Assembly (NCBI GenBank): GCA_018336075.1
Contig: JAGXRB010000316.1
Coordinates: 1-36,524, forward strand
Source of the DNA: Bacteroidota bacterium
GTDB lineage: Bacteria > Bacteroidota > Bacteroidia > Bacteroidales > F082
Length of the DNA stretch: 36,524 nucleotides
Reading direction: 5' to 3'
Position numbers and translations under genes: made by a program. Of the stretch, positions 16,311-24,710 are shown piece by piece. The stretch's first letter is position 1. Every line of letters begins with the position of its first letter. Under the pieces are notes generated by a model that was given only the letters and a program-made list of their open reading frames with translations, was not told the origin of the DNA and did not search any database.

Positions 16311-16493
16311 TTGCCAAAAATAATGAATCCCTTACATATGGAACATTCGGGATGATTTAAAAATTTGAGACTGATCATTAACGCTTTTTAAGCTAAAAAA
16401 TAACATTGAGTGAAGATGTAGTCGATTAGAATATAAATAGTTATAACCATATTTGGTCAAATTATCTAAGATAATGGTTTGTTGTGCAACCTG

Positions 16494-17912
16494 CTATTTC
16501 AATTTAAAGATTGCTTTCAACTCTGCCATACCAGAAGGTTTGGATTGAATTTTCTTATCAGCATCAAGTAGAAAAAGGGTAGGGGTTCCGTAAATCATAT
16601 AGGATTCAACGATTGGACTGTCCCAGCCTTTTCCGTCTGCGATATGAATCCAGTCGAGTTCTCCTTGTTCAATCAGACTTTTTAAAGTGCTGCTATTGGG
16701 ACTCATGATGATTGAAACGATTGTCGCTTCAGGGTTTTCTTTCCCAAACTGTTTCAATTCTGGTAAAAGTTCAAGACAGTATGGACATGTTATCGACCAA
16801 AAAACAAGAATCGTTTTTCCGCTTTCAAGTTTTTTGAGGTCAAATGGATTTCCATGAATATCAACTGAAACAATTTCAGGAGCCGCTGATCCGGTGATAA
16901 TTTTTCGATGAGGACCTACGATCTGCTCAATTTGCATCAGTGTTTCTACATCCATGCAATCGCTGTTCAGGTGAGGCAAAGTGCTTAAAAAATCGCTTAC
17001 CCCCGTCAGTCCCATTTGATAGAAACCTTCAATAAAGAATTCAATCACAAATAAATACATTTTCTTCTCAACCGATGCAAGCTGTAGTATCGCATCAAGA
17101 CCGCGGATGAATTCGAGCTGAAGCTCAGGCATACTCAAATTTGGACGTTGGTGAAGCGACAAGAAATCAATCATTTTACGTGATAAAATATCTGACTGAA
17201 TTAATAAAGTGTCAGAAAAATCAGTTTCAACAAAAAAATTCTTTTTGAGCAGGGCTCTTTGTTCGTCAAAGCTTAAATCAGTGTCAATTAGTGGCAATAA
17301 ATCAGTTCGTATAAATCTTGCAGCCATAGTTTCGGGATGACTTGAGATGATGTTATTTGCTTTTTCGTGCAAGCTTACCTGAAGTTTATTGTATTCTTCT
17401 TTTGTTTGCAGGTAAAAAGGCTCATTTTGAGGATATTGCTGCATGATGGGTTTCAAAAGCTCCTGCAAATACTGTGTACTGCTCTTCAAAATGAAATATT
17501 CATACCAAAGCTTGTTTTCTTCAGATTGAACAAAATCAACGACTGAGGCGTCATCAACACCACCTGAAACAAGACGAACATCTTCATTGTTGTAAAGAAT
17601 CCGGATAGAATTCCCTTCAGTGGTCTTTAAAAGATACATGCCCGGAATAAGTTTCCAGCGCGGAATGATGCTGAAATGCCCTTCACTGTTGGTTTTGACA
17701 GAATCTATTGCCAGTTTCTGATCGCCCCTTATCATTAAAAGACTAATGGTTTTGTTGTTGTAACCATGTATAGTTCCGGAAATAGAATTTTGAGACCATG
17801 TTGTTTTTGCTGTGATAAGCAGGCCAGTTAAAAGAACAATTGTGAAGAATTTTTGTAAAAAAGTAGCTTTTTGTTGAATCTTATAACTCATATTGATCAA
17901 GTATTGCTGCAT
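16494..17912 (-). CDS. DUF4369/thioredoxin-like (TlpA/ResA-type) exported protein
   Basis: A 472-residue protein with an N-terminal export helix (about 20-38, ending near TWSQ), a DUF4369-like beta domain (about 40-130), a long helical middle part, and a C-terminal thioredoxin fold (about 340-472). The redox site is CPYC in VFWSITCPYCLELLPEL (about residue 375). The late cis-Pro loop reads YGTPTLFLLD. Such proteins are typical of Bacteroidota periplasm, where they reduce or exchange disulfides, sometimes for cytochrome c maturation. The exact substrate cannot be read from the sequence. An ATG seven codons in (17891) is an equally good start. It stands alone on the minus strand, divergent from the aromatic operon leader. 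No promoter box is evident. Confidence 0.9.
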   Translation of the reverse strand: MQQYLINMSYKIQQKATFLQKFFTIVLLTGLLITAKTTWSQNSISGTIHGYNNKTISLLMIRGDQKLAIDSVKTNSEGHFSIIPRWKLIPGMYLLKTTEGNSIRILYNNEDVRLVSGGVDDASVVDFVQSEENKLWYEYFILKSSTQYLQELLKPIMQQYPQNEPFYLQTKEEYNKLQVSLHEKANNIISSHPETMAARFIRTDLLPLIDTDLSFDEQRALLKKNFFVETDFSDTLLIQSDILSRKMIDFLSLHQRPNLSMPELQLEFIRGLDAILQLASVEKKMYLFVIEFFIEGFYQMGLTGVSDFLSTLPHLNSDCMDVETLMQIEQIVGPHRKIITGSAAPEIVSVDIHGNPFDLKKLESGKTILVFWSITCPYCLELLPELKQFGKENPEATIVSIIMSPNSSTLKSLIEQGELDWIHIADGKGWDSPIVESYMIYGTPTLFLLDADKKIQSKPSGMAELKAIFKLK

Positions 17913-18147
17913 TCTAAAACTTAAAAAAGTTGATTGAATTTTTTGCGAAAATACTCAAAACATTTGAAAGCGAAAAAGCCATAAACTCAACATGAATATT
18001 CACATGCAAGTATGTTATGGACGCATTCCATCAGCCTCATATTTCTAAAAAAGCTATAACAAGCATCAGAATACTTGTTTTTTTATAAACGTAAAACGTA
18101 ATCAATCAAACACATAGAATTTATTTTAAAAAACAAACATTTTTTCC
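17913..18147. other. Divergent intergenic region, no gene seen
   Basis: This is the first half of the 439-base gap between the thioredoxin-like gene and the aromatic operon. It is A/T-rich, and I find no open frame with family resemblance, no tRNA and no strong hairpin. The second half (18148-18351) holds the promoter, leader peptide and attenuator listed separately. Confidence 0.6.
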
Positions 18148-18179
18148 TTGCAATGTATTTATAAAACATCCTACTTTTG
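18148..18179 (+). promoter_or_regulatory. Promoter of the aromatic amino acid operon
   Basis: TTG at 18148-18150 and TACTTTTG at 18172-18179, 21 bases apart, match the Bacteroidota -33/-7 pattern. The transcript would start near 18186, about 14 bases before the leader peptide ATG and 165 bases before the first enzyme gene. Confidence 0.75.
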
Positions 18180-18199
18180 GCGGCGTAAATCGTGTAACA

Positions 18200-18274
18200 A
18201 TGAATGCTCAAACCTCCTTTTATTATTATTTCTATTTTGGAAGCGCAAGCAAAGGGGGAGGATCGTGTGTTTAG
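18200..18274 (+). CDS. Phe/Tyr leader peptide (24 codons)
   Basis: A small open frame starting ATG at 18200 and ending TAG at 18272-18274. It begins MNAQTS and then has seven aromatic codons in a row, FYYYFYF (18218-18238): three Phe and four Tyr. The tail is Gly/Ser-rich (SASKGGGS). Its product is not expected to act as a protein; its translation senses charged Phe- and Tyr-tRNA. It lies between a good promoter and an intrinsic terminator, directly ahead of genes for prephenate conversion. A stalled ribosome at the aromatic codons would cover sequence to roughly 18250, just short of the antiterminator arm that starts at 18254. A ribosome reaching the stop would cover that arm. The arrangement is that of a classical leader peptide. 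Confidence 0.88.
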   Translation: MNAQTSFYYYFYFGSASKGGGSCV

Positions 18275-18335
18275 TTAACATGACAAACACAAAAAGAAAT
18301 TGCGAATCCTGCCCCCAAAGGCGGGATTTTTTTTT
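18213..18335 (+). promoter_or_regulatory. Transcription attenuator with three alternative RNA pairings
   Basis: Segment 1, CCTCC plus the next T run (18213-18221), can pair with segment 2, AAGGGGGAGG (about 18252-18261). Segment 2, GGGGGAGGAT (18254-18263), can instead pair with segment 3, ATCCTGCCCCC (18306-18316), in ten base pairs with one bulged G. Segment 3 is also the left arm of the terminator (18305-18313 with 18320-18328). The three pairings exclude one another, so stalling at the Phe/Tyr codons would favour 2:3 and read-through, and complete translation of the leader would favour the terminator. The pairings are seen directly; their use in the cell is inferred. Confidence 0.85.
18305..18335 (+). 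terminator. Attenuator terminator ahead of pheA
   Basis: The stem AATCCTGCC / GGCGGGATT (nine pairs, one G-U) has a six-base loop and is followed by nine T residues (18327-18335). It sits 17 bases before the prephenate dehydratase ATG, an odd place for a terminator unless it is regulatory. Confidence 0.93.
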
Positions 18336-18351
18336 GACATAATTTTTTCAA

Positions 18352-19242
18352 ATGAATGATAAAATGATAAAAGTTTTCATACAAGGGTTCGAAGGTTCCA
18401 ACCATGATCTGGCGGCACGTGAATATTTCGGCCATCTTCCGATTGAAGTTATACCGTGCATGACTTTCAGAGAATTGTTCGATAGGCTTACTGCAAGCCC
18501 TTCCATGTTTGGACTGGTCGCGATGGAAAATACTTTAGCCGGCAGCCTTTTGCCCAATTATAACCTTATGCGTAAAAGTGGCATGAGAATTCTTGGGGAA
18601 CAGAAAATGAGAATCTCACATCAGTTGCTTGCTTTGCCAGGGCAGAATTTGAGTGACCTCAATGAAGTGCATTCACATCCAATGGCTTTGGCACAGTGTG
18701 AAGATTTTCTATTGAAACACCCTCATTTAAAACTGATTGAAACAGAAGATACGGCATTAAGTGCTAAAATGATTCGCAAAGAATCAAGAAAAGGAATTGC
18801 AGCCATTGCAAGCCGTCTTGCCGGACAACTGTTTGACCTGGATATACTTGCATCTGATATAGAATCCAATCCACATAATTTCACCAGATTTTTATTAGTA
18901 GGACATGCAGAACAAACGCACTCAGGAATGTTGCCTTTGATCGAAAACATCAACAAATCATCATTGGTTTTTTCTTTGCCGCACGAGTCAGGAAGTCTAT
19001 CAAGGGTGCTGAGTGTTTTGGCTTTTTATGGAGTGAGTCTTACAAAAATTCAATCCCTACCTGTAATTGGAAAAGAATGGGAATACCTTTTTTACATAGA
19101 TCTTGGTTTTTCCGACTATCATCGTTATCGACAATCACTTGACGCAATCCGACCGCTATCGATTGGACTTGAAGTGTTGGGTGAATATGAAACCCACGAA
19201 TCAAGAACAATGAATGCCATACCTGCAAAAATTGCAATATGA
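18352..19242 (+). CDS. pheA: Prephenate dehydratase with ACT domain
   Basis: Converts prephenate to phenylpyruvate, the committed step to phenylalanine. It has 296 residues. The catalytic domain (about 6-185) begins KVFIQGFEGSNHDLAA and contains VAMENTLAGS and the NFTRFLLVG motif with the catalytic Thr at 178. A C-terminal ACT domain (about 205-285) follows. In feedback-inhibited enzymes this domain carries GALV and ESRP motifs that bind Phe. Here the matching segments read SGSLSRVLSVLA and TKIQSLPV, so the ESRP motif is altered. It is the first gene after the attenuator and overlaps the next gene by four bases. An in-frame ATG at 18364 is an alternative start. There is no chorismate mutase domain here; that activity lies on the DAHP synthase protein. 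Confidence 0.95.
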   Translation: MNDKMIKVFIQGFEGSNHDLAAREYFGHLPIEVIPCMTFRELFDRLTASPSMFGLVAMENTLAGSLLPNYNLMRKSGMRILGEQKMRISHQLLALPGQNLSDLNEVHSHPMALAQCEDFLLKHPHLKLIETEDTALSAKMIRKESRKGIAAIASRLAGQLFDLDILASDIESNPHNFTRFLLVGHAEQTHSGMLPLIENINKSSLVFSLPHESGSLSRVLSVLAFYGVSLTKIQSLPVIGKEWEYLFYIDLGFSDYHRYRQSLDAIRPLSIGLEVLGEYETHESRTMNAIPAKIAI

Positions 19243-20435
19243 GAAAAACTGACATAGAAAGGCCAACGGGTATCTTACCTGCAACGCGCATCGAATCGGT
19301 GAATGAGTATTACTTTTCTCAGAAACTACAGCAGATCAGTGTAATGCGCTCTGAAGGAGTTGATGTAATCAACCTGGGAATTGGAAGTCCTGATCTTCCA
19401 CCGGCACCTGAGGTGATAGCAGCTTTGCAAGCATCGGCTTTAATTCCGGAACATCACGGATACCAAAGCTACAGGGGAACCGATGCTTTGCGAAAGGCCT
19501 ACTCCGACTGGTATAAACACAATTTTGAAGTTGATTTGAATCCATCAAATGAAATTATTCCATTGATGGGCTCAAAAGAAGGCATCATGCATATTTCAAT
19601 GGCCTTTTTAAATCAAGGTGATAAAGTGCTGATTCCAGATCCCGGCTATCCAACATATGCAGCTGCAGCAAGGCTTACAGGTGCTGAACCTGTTTTTTAT
19701 GACTTGAATGAAGACACAGGATGGATTCCGGATTTGTTTCAAATAGAGAAAAATGGACTTAATGGCGTCAAAATGATGTGGGTCAATTATCCTCAAATGC
19801 CTTCAGGTGCTGTTTGCAACAAAGACTTTTTTGAAAGACTAATCGCTTTTGGAAAGCTGCATAATATTTTAATCTGCAATGACAATCCATACGCATTTAT
19901 TCTTAACGATCATCCTATGAGTCTTTTATCTGTAAATGGAAGCAAAGAGATCGCAATTGAATTGAACTCATTAAGCAAGTCGCACAACATGGCAGGCTGG
20001 CGTATGGGCTTGGCGGCAACAAATGCGGTTTTTGCCAACCATATATTAAAGGTGAAAAGCAACATGGATTCAGGAATGTTCAAGCCGTTGCAGGATGCCG
20101 CTGTTATTGCGCTTTCACTGGGTTCAGACTGGTATAAAAGTGTGAATAAAATTTATGAGCAGCGCAGAAATATTGTCTGGGAAATTTTTGATGTTTTGAA
20201 CTGCAGTTTTAGCAAGAATCAGGCTGGCCTGTTTGTATGGGCAAAAATTCCAGATGATTATATTGATGCTGAAGCGCTTTCAGAAATGATTTTAATGGAA
20301 AGCGGGGTGTTTTTCACACCTGGCCATGTCTTTGGAGACAATGGAAAAATGTATCTCCGCAGCTCGCTGTGTGCCCCGGAAAGCAGAATTAAGGAAGCTT
20401 TACAAAGACTCAAAAACATAAACTTCAAATCCTAA
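19239..20435 (+). CDS. Class I/II PLP aminotransferase, probably aromatic
   Basis: A fold type I aminotransferase of 398 residues, the normal size. The PLP Lys is K247 in ELNSLSKSHNMAGWRMG; NLGIGSPDLPPAP near residue 45, DPGYPTYAAAARLTGA near 134 and NDNPYAF near 214 (PLP-binding Asn/Asp/Tyr) are all in place. The motif that usually reads YPNNPTG is YPQMPSG here. The operon position, between prephenate dehydratase and DAHP synthase, suggests that it transaminates phenylpyruvate and 4-hydroxyphenylpyruvate to Phe and Tyr. Similar proteins are often annotated only as LL-diaminopimelate- or methionine-type aminotransferases, so the substrate is an inference from context. Its start codon overlaps the pheA stop (ATGA), indicating coupling. 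The next gene follows after 17 bases. Confidence 0.9.
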   Translation: MRKTDIERPTGILPATRIESVNEYYFSQKLQQISVMRSEGVDVINLGIGSPDLPPAPEVIAALQASALIPEHHGYQSYRGTDALRKAYSDWYKHNFEVDLNPSNEIIPLMGSKEGIMHISMAFLNQGDKVLIPDPGYPTYAAAARLTGAEPVFYDLNEDTGWIPDLFQIEKNGLNGVKMMWVNYPQMPSGAVCNKDFFERLIAFGKLHNILICNDNPYAFILNDHPMSLLSVNGSKEIAIELNSLSKSHNMAGWRMGLAATNAVFANHILKVKSNMDSGMFKPLQDAAVIALSLGSDWYKSVNKIYEQRRNIVWEIFDVLNCSFSKNQAGLFVWAKIPDDYIDAEALSEMILMESGVFFTPGHVFGDNGKMYLRSSLCAPESRIKEALQRLKNINFKS

Positions 20436-20452
20436 TCTCAAAAACTCTTCTG

Positions 20453-21565
20453 ATGAAAAATATTAATATTGAACCTTTTTCATTTCCTGGCTGTGACATG
20501 AGCCGTCCAATCATTATAGCAGGACCATGCAGCGCTGAAACTGAAGAACAAACGCTCGCTACTGCGCAAGCACTTGCAGCATTGGATGTAAAAATTTTCA
20601 GAGCAGGACTTTGGAAACCTCGCACACGACCGGGAGCTTTTGAAGGTGTTGGCGTTGAGGGTTTGCCCTGGATGCAAAAGGTAAAAAAGGAAACAGGAAT
20701 GTATGTAGGCACCGAAGTTGCAACAGCACAGCATGTTTTCGAGGCTTTAAAATACGGAATCGATTTCGTTTGGATTGGCGCACGCACAACAGCTAATCCA
20801 TTTGCAGTGCAGGAAATTGCCGATGCTTTGCGTGGCGCAAAAATACCTGTCATGGTAAAAAACCCTGTAAATCCAGATTTGGAATTGTGGATTGGCGCTG
20901 TTGAACGTATTAATCGGGCCGGAATAACTCAAATTGCAGCCATTCACCGTGGATTCAGTACCTATGCCAGGAGTGAGTTTCGCAACCACCCGCAATGGCT
21001 TATTCCAATCGAACTGCACCGTCGCCTGCCTGAACTTCCTATATTGACTGATCCCAGTCATATTGCCGGAAACAGAACCCTTTTGGCTCAGATTTGTCAG
21101 CAGGCCATGGACATAAATTTCAATGGTCTGATTGTTGAAACGCATTTCAGGCCTGATGAAGCATGGAGCGATGCACAGCAGCAGATAACCCCTCAGCAGC
21201 TCAGACAGTTGATTGATTCGCTTAAATTTCGTAAACATGATATCGAAAATATTCCAAGAACAGTTCTGGATGATTTACGCATGCATATCGACGATGTTGA
21301 TAATCAGCTTATTGAACTTTTAAGCGAACGTATGAAAATCTCAAAAGCAATAGGTATTTATAAACTTGAAAACAACATCACTATCCTTCAATCACGACGA
21401 TACAATGAAATTATCCGCGACAGAAACCTTAAAGCAGTTCAAAAAGGACTTGGAGGTGAGTTTGTTGATAAGATTTTCGAAACAATACACGAAGAGTCTG
21501 TTTTACTGCAAAGTAAGGTAATGAACAGCAAACTCAATAATTCATCAACGAATAAAACACCATAA
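20453..21565 (+). CDS. aroF: Bifunctional DAHP synthase / chorismate mutase
   Basis: Two enzymes in one 370-residue chain. The N-terminal domain (about 1-265) is a type I-beta/KDO8P-synthase-like 3-deoxy-7-phosphoheptulonate synthase, which starts the shikimate pathway from PEP and erythrose 4-phosphate. Marks are IIAGPCSAETEEQ, KPRTRPGAFEG, WIGARTTANPF, VKNPVNPD and LTDPSHIAGNR. The C-terminal domain (about 275-360) is an AroQ chorismate mutase with LRMHIDDVDNQLIELLSERM and KAIGIYK. The order (synthase first, mutase second) is the one described for Prevotella-type enzymes, in which prephenate can inhibit the synthase through the mutase domain. The ATG at 20453 is 17 bases after the aminotransferase stop. 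The gene symbol is only by function. Confidence 0.95.
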   Translation: MKNINIEPFSFPGCDMSRPIIIAGPCSAETEEQTLATAQALAALDVKIFRAGLWKPRTRPGAFEGVGVEGLPWMQKVKKETGMYVGTEVATAQHVFEALKYGIDFVWIGARTTANPFAVQEIADALRGAKIPVMVKNPVNPDLELWIGAVERINRAGITQIAAIHRGFSTYARSEFRNHPQWLIPIELHRRLPELPILTDPSHIAGNRTLLAQICQQAMDINFNGLIVETHFRPDEAWSDAQQQITPQQLRQLIDSLKFRKHDIENIPRTVLDDLRMHIDDVDNQLIELLSERMKISKAIGIYKLENNITILQSRRYNEIIRDRNLKAVQKGLGGEFVDKIFETIHEESVLLQSKVMNSKLNNSSTNKTP

Positions 21566-21567
21566 GT

Positions 21568-22362
21568 ATGAAAATTGCTATTCTGGGCGCTGGAAAAATG
21601 GGCACATGGCTCTGTGATGCACTTTGTTTGCAGCATGAGGTTGCTGTTTATGACCCTGAAGTAAAACGGCTGAGCTATGTTTTCAATACAATTCGTATGA
21701 TGCGACTTGAAGAAATCGCTGATTTTGTGCCAGAAATACTTATAAACTCAGCAAATCTGCAACATACCCGCAAAGCATTTGAAGAGGCCTTGCCATTTTT
21801 GTCGGAAGATTGCATTTTGGCAGATATTGCTTCTGTTAAAAACGGTTTGCAGCATTTTTATTTAAATTCAGGACGAAGATTTGTTTCGGTCCATCCTATG
21901 TTTGGTCCAACTTTCGCAAGTTTGAACGACCTAAGTCGTCACCATGCTGTCATCATCAAGGAATCGGATGAAGAAGGAAAGGCTTTTTTCAGAAGTTTTT
22001 TTGGCTCTCTTGGCCTGCGTTTGCATGATTATAGTTTTGAAGAACATGACCAGACTATCGCTTACTCCTTGTCTGTGCCCTTTGCCTCAACGCTGGTTTT
22101 TGGCGCCTGCATGAAGCATCAGGAAGCGCCCGGCACAACCTTCGAAAAACATCTTACCATTGCACGCGGATTGCTTTCGGAAGATGATCATCTGCTAAGT
22201 GAAATTCTTTTCAATCCCTATACTTTACCGCAGTTGGAAAATATTTGTGATGCCCTTGAGCATTTGAAAAATCTGATAAAGGATAAAAACAGCCTTGGAA
22301 TGCGGTCCTTTTTAGCAAAAGTCAGGGAAGGTTTGGTTGACTCTCAGGCTAATACATTATAG
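21568..22362 (+). CDS. tyrA: Prephenate dehydrogenase
   Basis: NAD(P)-dependent oxidative decarboxylation of prephenate to 4-hydroxyphenylpyruvate, the route to tyrosine. At 264 residues it is a short form without an ACT domain. The Rossmann motif GAGKMG is at residues 7-12, DPE marks the end of strand two, and the conserved loop HPMFGPTFASL is near 110. DIASVKNGL (about 90) and EHDQTIAYSLSVPFA (about 157, with the conserved His) also fit the TyrA family. It lies two bases after the DAHP synthase gene and closes the aromatic operon. All four enzymes therefore sit behind the one attenuator. No hairpin terminator is seen in the 115-base gap to tex. Lack of a regulatory domain agrees with control at the leader and at DAHP synthase. 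Confidence 0.92.
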   Translation: MKIAILGAGKMGTWLCDALCLQHEVAVYDPEVKRLSYVFNTIRMMRLEEIADFVPEILINSANLQHTRKAFEEALPFLSEDCILADIASVKNGLQHFYLNSGRRFVSVHPMFGPTFASLNDLSRHHAVIIKESDEEGKAFFRSFFGSLGLRLHDYSFEEHDQTIAYSLSVPFASTLVFGACMKHQEAPGTTFEKHLTIARGLLSEDDHLLSEILFNPYTLPQLENICDALEHLKNLIKDKNSLGMRSFLAKVREGLVDSQANTL

Positions 22363-22477
22363 ATTGCTAAAACTTCGTCTGCTTTATCATAGGATCAAAT
22401 GAGGGCAAAGGAATAAAATGAAAGGGATGAACCAGAAGTAAAATTCTACGTAAATTAGCCCTTTCAAAATAATAACC

Positions 22478-24613
22478 ATGCACGAAATTGCTATTTATGC
22501 AAGTTTAATATCAAAGGAACTAAACTTAGATTATCAAAATGTACGCAACACACTGAGTCTGCTAGCTGAAGGTGCTACAATACCGTTTATAGCACGTTAT
22601 CGAAAGGAGAAAACAGGCTCAATGGACGAAGAAGTAATTGCTGCTTTGCAAAAACGATTGCAGCAATTACAAGCCTTGGATAAGCGCAAGGAAACTGTTT
22701 TGGTAAGTATCGCCGAACAAGATAAACTTACACCTGAGCTAAAGAAATTAATTGAAGATGCTGCAACAATGCAGGAACTTGAAGATATTTATCTTCCTTT
22801 CAAGCCAAAGCGCAGAACAAGAGCAACAATTGCCCGTGAAAAAGGCCTTGAACCTCTGGCATTATTTCTATTGGAACAACAATTTAAGGCGGTTGAACCG
22901 GAAGCCAGGCGTTTTGTAAATGCTGAAAAAGGTGTAAATGATATTTCAGAGGCTCTCGCAGGTGCAAGAGATATTGTTGCCGAAATGGTTGCCGAAAACC
23001 GGCTTATTCGTGAACGCATACGTCAACTTTTTCATCGCACTTCTACCATAAGTAGCGCAGTTGTTGAGGGGAAAGAAGACGAGGGAAAGACTTTCCGGCT
23101 TTATTTTGAATGGAATGAAACGCTTGCAAAGGCACCTTCACACAGGATTCTTGCACTTTTTCGTGGCGAAAATGAAGGCTTTCTGAAAGTGAAACTGAGT
23201 GTAGAAAATGAAAAGGCCTTGCCAATAATTGAAAGGGTTTATATAAAGGAAGGAAGCTTGTCTGCTTCACATTTGAAACTTGCTGTTGCCGATTCATGGA
23301 AACGTTTGCTTGAACCTTCCATTGAAAATGATGTCAGAGCCTTGTACAAAGAAAAGGCTGATGCAGTCGCCATCAAAGTTTTTGCTGAAAACCTTAGACA
23401 ATTGCTGCTTGCTCCTCCGCTTGGTCCAAAACGAGTTCTTGCTATTGATCCTGGATTCAGAACAGGGTGCAAGATCGTAGTTTTGAACGAAAATGGTCAA
23501 TTGTTGCACAATGACACTATTTATCCCCACCCCCCAAATCATGAGGTGAAACAGGCGATCCAAAAGCTTAAAAATTTGGTTAATTCCTACAAAATTGATG
23601 TTATTGCTGTTGGCAACGGAACGGCTGGTCGCGAAACAGAGGATCTTATCCGTGGCATCCGATTTGATACAGAAGTGATGGCTTTAATGGTAAATGAGAG
23701 TGGAGCATCGGTTTACTCAGCCTCAAAAGTTGCAAGAGATGAGTTTCCTGACTATGATATAACTGTCAGAGGTGGAGTCAGCATCGGTCGCAGACTTATG
23801 GATCCTCTTGCCGAGCTCGTTAAGATTGATCCGAAATCGATTGGAGTTGGGCAGTATCAACACGATGTTGATCAGAAGGCTTTGCACGAAAGCCTTGTGC
23901 TCACGGTTGAAAGCTGTGTGAATGCCGTTGGGGTGGAGCTTAACACTGCCAGCGAACAATTGCTGTCATATGTGAGTGGTGTAGGCCCGCAACTTGCTGC
24001 CAATATTATCCGCTACCGCAATGAGGCAGGAGGTTTTAAAAGCCGCAAAGAATTATTGAAAGTAAGTCGTCTGGGTGAAAAAGCTTATGAGCAATGTGCA
24101 GGTTTTTTGCGAATCAGGGAAGGTATAAATCCTTTGGATGCAAGTGCTGTTCATCCGGAAAGCTATCCTGTAGTTGAAAAAATTGCCAGCCAAATCGGCA
24201 TGCCATTAACGGATTTGATTGGGAAAAAGGACTTGCGTAATGCGATCAATATCAATGATTTCATTAATAGCGATGTAGGAAAGGAAACTTTAAATGATAT
24301 TTTGAATGAACTTGAAAAGCCTGGCCGCGATCCCAGACAGAAGTTCGAAATGTTCGAGTTTTCTAAAAATATAAGGTCAGTAAGTGATCTTCAACCTGGC
24401 ATGGAGCTGAATGGAATTGTTACCAATATCACTGCTTTTGGAGCTTTTGTTGATGTTGGTGTTCATCAGGATGGTCTGGTGCATTTGAGTCAGCTTGCCG
24501 AACGTTTTATTCGCGATCCCAATGAAGTTGTAAAAATCAATCAGAAAGTCAGAGTAAAAGTGCTTGAAGTTGATTTAGACCGCAAAAGGATAAATCTGAC
24601 AATGAAATTGTAA
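22478..24613 (+). CDS. tex: Tex-family RNA-binding transcription accessory protein
   Basis: A cytoplasmic nucleic-acid-binding protein of 711 residues, related to eukaryotic Spt6. Order of domains: the N-terminal helical Tex region with IPFIARYRKEKTGSMDEE (about 35-52) and LPFKPKRRTRATIAREKGLEPLA (about 107-129), a YqgF/RNase H-like fold starting VLAIDPGFRTGCK (about 325), helix-hairpin-helix repeats (about 490-560, SYVSGVGPQLAANIIRYR), and one C-terminal S1 domain (about 640-711, GIVTNITAFGAFVDVGVHQDG). All parts are present and in the usual order. It is preceded by a 115-base gap without a clear promoter and may be read partly from the aromatic operon. The family call is secure. Confidence 0.96.
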   Translation: MHEIAIYASLISKELNLDYQNVRNTLSLLAEGATIPFIARYRKEKTGSMDEEVIAALQKRLQQLQALDKRKETVLVSIAEQDKLTPELKKLIEDAATMQELEDIYLPFKPKRRTRATIAREKGLEPLALFLLEQQFKAVEPEARRFVNAEKGVNDISEALAGARDIVAEMVAENRLIRERIRQLFHRTSTISSAVVEGKEDEGKTFRLYFEWNETLAKAPSHRILALFRGENEGFLKVKLSVENEKALPIIERVYIKEGSLSASHLKLAVADSWKRLLEPSIENDVRALYKEKADAVAIKVFAENLRQLLLAPPLGPKRVLAIDPGFRTGCKIVVLNENGQLLHNDTIYPHPPNHEVKQAIQKLKNLVNSYKIDVIAVGNGTAGRETEDLIRGIRFDTEVMALMVNESGASVYSASKVARDEFPDYDITVRGGVSIGRRLMDPLAELVKIDPKSIGVGQYQHDVDQKALHESLVLTVESCVNAVGVELNTASEQLLSYVSGVGPQLAANIIRYRNEAGGFKSRKELLKVSRLGEKAYEQCAGFLRIREGINPLDASAVHPESYPVVEKIASQIGMPLTDLIGKKDLRNAININDFINSDVGKETLNDILNELEKPGRDPRQKFEMFEFSKNIRSVSDLQPGMELNGIVTNITAFGAFVDVGVHQDGLVHLSQLAERFIRDPNEVVKINQKVRVKVLEVDLDRKRINLTMKL

Positions 24614-24710
24614 AATGAGCCAGCGAAATGAGTAAAAGCTAATAAACATCAAATTCATTTATTGGGGAAACCTTTTAGAACATGCCAAACACCTTTAAAA
24701 AACTTTGATC

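Noticed and set aside
18148-18342. A 64-codon frame with a run of Leu, Phe and Trp overlapping the attenuator
   Set aside because: Its ATG lies within the predicted -33 box and before the transcript start, the frame runs through the terminator hairpin, and its codons do not fit Phe/Tyr control. The frame from 18200 fits promoter, codons and RNA pairings.
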